This document shows positions 61,141-64,000 of a DNA stretch of 64,000 bases, in pieces. Under the pieces are notes generated by a model. It was not told the origin of the DNA, searched no databases, and worked only from the letters and a program-made list of their open reading frames with translations. Source of the DNA: DASRFR01 sp035651455 (GTDB lineage: Bacteria; Acidobacteriota; Terriglobia; Terriglobales; Acidobacteriaceae); assembly GCA_035651455.1 (NCBI GenBank), contig DASRFR010000003.1, positions 124,001 through 188,000 of the forward strand. The letters are read 5' to 3'. Each line of letters starts with the position of its first letter. Position 1 is the first letter of the stretch. The position numbers and the translations under genes are program-made.

Positions 61141-63285
61141 TCAGGGTTCCACTCCCAATTGCCAGAACAGAAACGAATACATATCCGTGGATTCTTCGAT
61201 CTGCTTTGTCACCGGCTTTCCCGCGCCATGACCCGCCTTCGTTTCAATCCGTAACAATATCGGTCGATCCTGGCTCTGCCCGTTCTTGGCCTCGGCTTGC
61301 AGCAATGCCGCCATTTTCTTGGCGTGCATGGGATCCACGCGAGTATCGGTGTCGGCGGTCATGAAGAGAATCGACGGATATTCAATGCCCTCTTTGACGT
61401 GGTGGTAGGGCGAATAGGCGTAGAGCCAGTCGAATTGCTTCGCGTCATCGGCAGAGCCGTACTCTGGGATCCAGAGCTTGGCAATCTGGAAATTCTGATA
61501 ACGCAGCATATCGAGCAACGGGACGGCGCAGACGACGGCGCGGAAAAGGTCAGGGCGCTGGGTAATCATCGTGCCCATAAGCAGGCCGCCATTGGATCCG
61601 CCAGAGATGGCGAGGTGATCCTTGTCAGTGTACTTGTCGGAGATGAGGAATTCGGCGGCGGCGATGAAGTCGTCGAAAACGTTCTGCTTTTTATCGAGCA
61701 TGCCGGCGCGATGCCAGTCCTCACCGAACTCGGAGCCGCCCCGCAAATTAGCCACCGCATAGATGCCTCCATGCTCCAACCACAGGTAGGCGCTGCGATT
61801 GAACGTGGGACTCATGCTGATGTTGAACCCTCCGTAACCGGTGAGCAATGCGGGATTCTTTCCGTTCCGGGGTAATCCTTTTTTGTGCACCACGAACATG
61901 GGCACGCGGGTGCCGTCTTTCGAGTTGTACCAGGCCTGATTCACTTCGTAGGCGGAGGGCTCGATAGAGGGCGCGTTGACCTTGGCCCAGAGCGACGACT
62001 TGTGATCGTTGAGATCGTAACGATAGACCGAGGGAGGAAAGGTGTATGACTGGAAACCGAAAAAGGCCTGGTCGCGATCCCAGCGGCCGCCGGTAGCGAA
62101 TACGCTGCCGATAGCGGGCATGGCAATGTCCGTAACCGGCTTCCCATCGAGATCGAATAATTTCAGTTGCGATGTGGCATTGTGTTCGTATTGGGCGAAG
62201 AGCTTGCCGCCGAATACAGCTGCGCCTTGAAGAACAGCCTCGCCCTGCGGAATGATTTCTTTCCAGGCGTCGCGCGCGGGAGCTGTTGCCTCGGCGACAA
62301 AGAGCCGATATCGCGGAGCATCTTCGTTGGTGGTGATGTAGAGCTTACCTTTGAAAACCTCGGCGTTGTAGAGGAAGTCTTTTTTCGCAGTGAGTTCCAG
62401 GGGCGGAGTCCCCGTCTTGAGGTCCAGGAGATACATCTCGCTCTTGGCCCAGCCCTCGAAGACGGTGATCAGCAGCCAGCGATCATCTTCGGAAAGAGAA
62501 ACGGTAGGAATGTCTTGCGCGTTGCGACCTTCGCCAAAGACGAGCGGATCCCGGGCGGGATCGGCGCCGAGCGCGTGATAGAAGACTTTCACGTAATACA
62601 CTTCATCGCCGGGCGGAACCTCACCCTTTCGCGGATGGCGAGTGTAGTAAAAGCCGGCGTCATCGTTCTTCCACGCAACGCTGGCAAAGCGAGTGCGCTC
62701 AATCCAGTCGCCGAGCACTTTTCCGGTCGCGGTTTCGATGATGTGAAGCGTGCTCTCCTCCGAACCGCCCGGTGATGTGCCATACGCAACATACTTGCCG
62801 GTCTCGGACGGGAACCACCAATCGAGAGCCACAGTGCCGTCAGCGGACATTCGGTTGGCATCGACCAGGGCGCGGTCGGCGCCGTCCGTGCCTTCGCGCA
62901 CGTAGAGCACGGGCTGGTTCTGCTGGCCGTCACGTCGCGTGTAGAAGTAGTAGTTGCCGCCGATCTGCGGGGCTCCGATCGTGCCGATGGTGAGCAGTTG
63001 CTCGAGACGTGCGTTGATTTTGTCGCGTCCGGGCAGAGGATCGAGCAGACTGCGCGTGTACGCCATCTGGTCGCGCACATAGGCCTGGGTGTCAGGATTG
63101 GCGGCATCTTCGAGATAGCGGTACGGATCGACAATCTTATGGCCTTGAACCATGTCCTCGACCGCATTGACTTTAACCTTCGGAGGACCAACGTGGACTG
63201 CGGGCGAAGAATCGTCAGCAAACAGCAGGGCGGTGAGCAGGCACGCAGACGCGAGAGCACAGATCAAGCGGAGGCCTCCTGGCAT
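61141..63285 (-). CDS. Secreted prolyl oligopeptidase (S9A)
   Basis: A 714-aa exported prolyl oligopeptidase. It has a signal peptide (about 1-22, LICALASACLLTALLFAD). A seven-bladed propeller follows (about 75-410), with DPYRYLED near the N-terminus. The hydrolase domain has Ser564 in GGSNGGLLMG, Asp in TADTDTRVDP, and His in KAGHGAGKP. The length and motifs are family-typical. I place the start at the ATG ending 63285 with an AGGTG site; a GTG two codons upstream is possible. It cleaves short proline-containing peptides outside the cytoplasm. Confidence 0.94.
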   Translation of the reverse strand: MPGGLRLICALASACLLTALLFADDSSPAVHVGPPKVKVNAVEDMVQGHKIVDPYRYLEDAANPDTQAYVRDQMAYTRSLLDPLPGRDKINARLEQLLTIGTIGAPQIGGNYYFYTRRDGQQNQPVLYVREGTDGADRALVDANRMSADGTVALDWWFPSETGKYVAYGTSPGGSEESTLHIIETATGKVLGDWIERTRFASVAWKNDDAGFYYTRHPRKGEVPPGDEVYYVKVFYHALGADPARDPLVFGEGRNAQDIPTVSLSEDDRWLLITVFEGWAKSEMYLLDLKTGTPPLELTAKKDFLYNAEVFKGKLYITTNEDAPRYRLFVAEATAPARDAWKEIIPQGEAVLQGAAVFGGKLFAQYEHNATSQLKLFDLDGKPVTDIAMPAIGSVFATGGRWDRDQAFFGFQSYTFPPSVYRYDLNDHKSSLWAKVNAPSIEPSAYEVNQAWYNSKDGTRVPMFVVHKKGLPRNGKNPALLTGYGGFNISMSPTFNRSAYLWLEHGGIYAVANLRGGSEFGEDWHRAGMLDKKQNVFDDFIAAAEFLISDKYTDKDHLAISGGSNGGLLMGTMITQRPDLFRAVVCAVPLLDMLRYQNFQIAKLWIPEYGSADDAKQFDWLYAYSPYHHVKEGIEYPSILFMTADTDTRVDPMHAKKMAALLQAEAKNGQSQDRPILLRIETKAGHGAGKPVTKQIEESTDMYSFLFWQLGVEP

Positions 63286-63487
63286 AAACACCTCGAGAAG
63301 TGATCATCCGATGGAATTCAGATTAGCAGAAAGCTGCCGAATCGACGATTTCGAGCTAAGTTGGTTTAATTGCAAGAGGATGAACATGTGGCACTTTGGT
63401 GGGTGGTCGTAGCACGGAAGAGCCATTCCGCGCTTCTGGGATGAGGACTAACTTAAATCTCGAGCAGTTCTGGGGGAGGGCTGCCCG

Positions 63488-63520
63488 GGCGTCCAGGGAC
63501 TCGAAAGAGTTCGGGACGCC
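63488..63520 (+). other. Hairpin with GNRA-type loop
   Basis: GGCGTCC (63488-63494) and GGACGCC (63514-63520) form the outer stem. The inner ACTC-GAAA-GAGT stem has a GAAA tetraloop of GNRA type. It lies in the 298-bp stretch (63286-63583) between the prolyl oligopeptidase start and the PEBP gene end, in which nothing else was recognised. Confidence 0.4.
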
Positions 63521-63583
63521 TGTTAAATTTTGGGGAGAAGTTTGCCGCTGAGGAATTCCTTGTGATAGAAGTCGGTTAATCGC

Positions 63584-64000
63584 CTACCGCTTGTACCTTC
63601 CCACATATTCCGACTGAGCGAGCACGTGTCCCTGCATGGCCTGCTCCACTTCCTTTTTGCTCGCACCGGCGCTCAAGTTGAGCCTGGTATCGAGCGCATA
63701 CATCTTGAAGAAGTAGCGGTGCGGCTTTCCCACTGGCGGGCACGGGCCGTTGTAGCCGACCTTGCGGAAGTCATTGCGGCCCTGGAGCGCGCCGTTGGGG
63801 AGTTGGTCGTCCTTGGGTGTGCCTTCTGGAAGGCTACTGACGTCGGGAGGCAAATTGAACAGTATCCAGTGCGTCCAGGTGCCGGCAGGAGCATCCGGAT
63901 CGTCTGCGATCAGGGCGATACTCTTGGTTCCCGCGGGCAGATCTTGCCAGGACAGTTCCGGTGAAACATCCGCGCCCTGGCAGGTGAATTTTCGCGGGAT
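63584..64000 (-). CDS. PEBP/YbhB-like protein, 5' end beyond the window
   Basis: A partial gene of at least 138 codons on the minus strand, open to the window end. The visible protein reads IPRKFTCQGADVSPELSW, then IALIADDPDAPAGTWTHWILFNLP, the canonical phosphatidylethanolamine-binding-protein / YbhB-YbcL signature. It continues with NGPCPPVGKPHRYFFKMYALD and a C-terminal helix. These proteins bind small anionic ligands; the bacterial role is poorly known. The true start lies beyond position 64000. Confidence 0.92.
   Translation of the reverse strand: MPRKFTCQGADVSPELSWQDLPAGTKSIALIADDPDAPAGTWTHWILFNLPPDVSSLPEGTPKDDQLPNGALQGRNDFRKVGYNGPCPPVGKPHRYFFKMYALDTRLNLSAGASKKEVEQAMQGHVLAQSEYVGRYKR

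Noticed and set aside
1..64000. CRISPR arrays, tRNA or rRNA genes, transposases, phage genes
   Set aside because: Looked for regular spaced repeats, tRNA-like T-arms and mobile-element proteins; none were found by eye.

Overview
The window is about 64 kb of GC-rich bacterial chromosome (no plasmid, phage or transposon genes seen). The gene content points to an Acidobacteriota bacterium of the Terriglobia type. The pointers are a carboxypeptidase-regulatory-like secreted protein, an FG-GAP protein ending in an ASPM/SPD-2/Hydin-type domain, DUF507, futalosine-pathway menaquinone genes (mqnA, mqnC), an ECF sigma factor with a conserved C-terminal tail, a divergent membrane pyrophosphatase and many sensor kinases. 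The assignment is an inference from protein families; no rRNA, tRNA or other phylogenetic marker RNA is present.

Layout. 0-4.4 kb: minus-strand run mqnA-dedA-mqnC-secreted protein. 4.5-8.9 kb: dprA, topA and a hypothetical, closed by a terminator shared with the convergent Mla-type ABC pair (8.9-10.6 kb). 10.8-15.1 kb: an overlapping histidine kinase/sigma-54 activator pair. 15.4-19.6 kb: small secreted proteins, cutA, a phosphohexomutase, an FtsB-like gene and an orphan thiG. 19.8-26.6 kb: hybrid kinase, small membrane protein, DUF507, sppA, queG and a degenerate GIY-YIG-like protein. 26.7-31.2 kb: divergent secreted peptidases M28 and S9. 31.3-36.1 kb: two divergent sensor kinases, a NarL-type regulator and a 54-aa Flp-type pilin. 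36.2-40.7 kb: M48 protease, YdcF-like protein, lipoprotein and GAF protein. 40.9-46.2 kb: PLP decarboxylase, GHMP kinase, BamE-like secreted protein and FG-GAP protein. 46.3-52.2 kb: secreted alpha/beta hydrolase, nadE, DsbA-like thioredoxin and TPR-secretin. 52.6-57 kb: small omega-like protein, rho, coiled-coil exported protein, ECF sigma factor, outer-membrane protein and cytochrome c. 57-59.5 kb: hppA. 59.6-60.9 kb is essentially gene-free. 61-64 kb: prolyl oligopeptidase and a PEBP/YbhB protein cut off by the window end.

How it works together. Most of the window is housekeeping (menaquinone, NAD, queuosine and thiazole synthesis, DNA topology and uptake, transcription termination, energy coupling). 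It is interspersed with cell-envelope and signalling genes: four histidine kinases, two response regulators and an ECF factor. There is also an unusually dense set of exported hydrolases (M28, S9, S9A, M48, SppA, one alpha/beta hydrolase). Several genes lack a Shine-Dalgarno sequence but carry a good -10 hexamer 6-12 nt before the start codon, which suggests leaderless or near-leaderless mRNAs.

I did not find a clear-cut unprecedented multi-gene system. The better leads are the omega-like gene in front of rho, the divergent pyrophosphatase with its structured leader, the kinase-regulator-pilin cluster, the sigma/outer-membrane/cytochrome module, the Mla ATPase with a Ser in place of the Walker B Glu, and the structured gene-free stretch at 60 kb.
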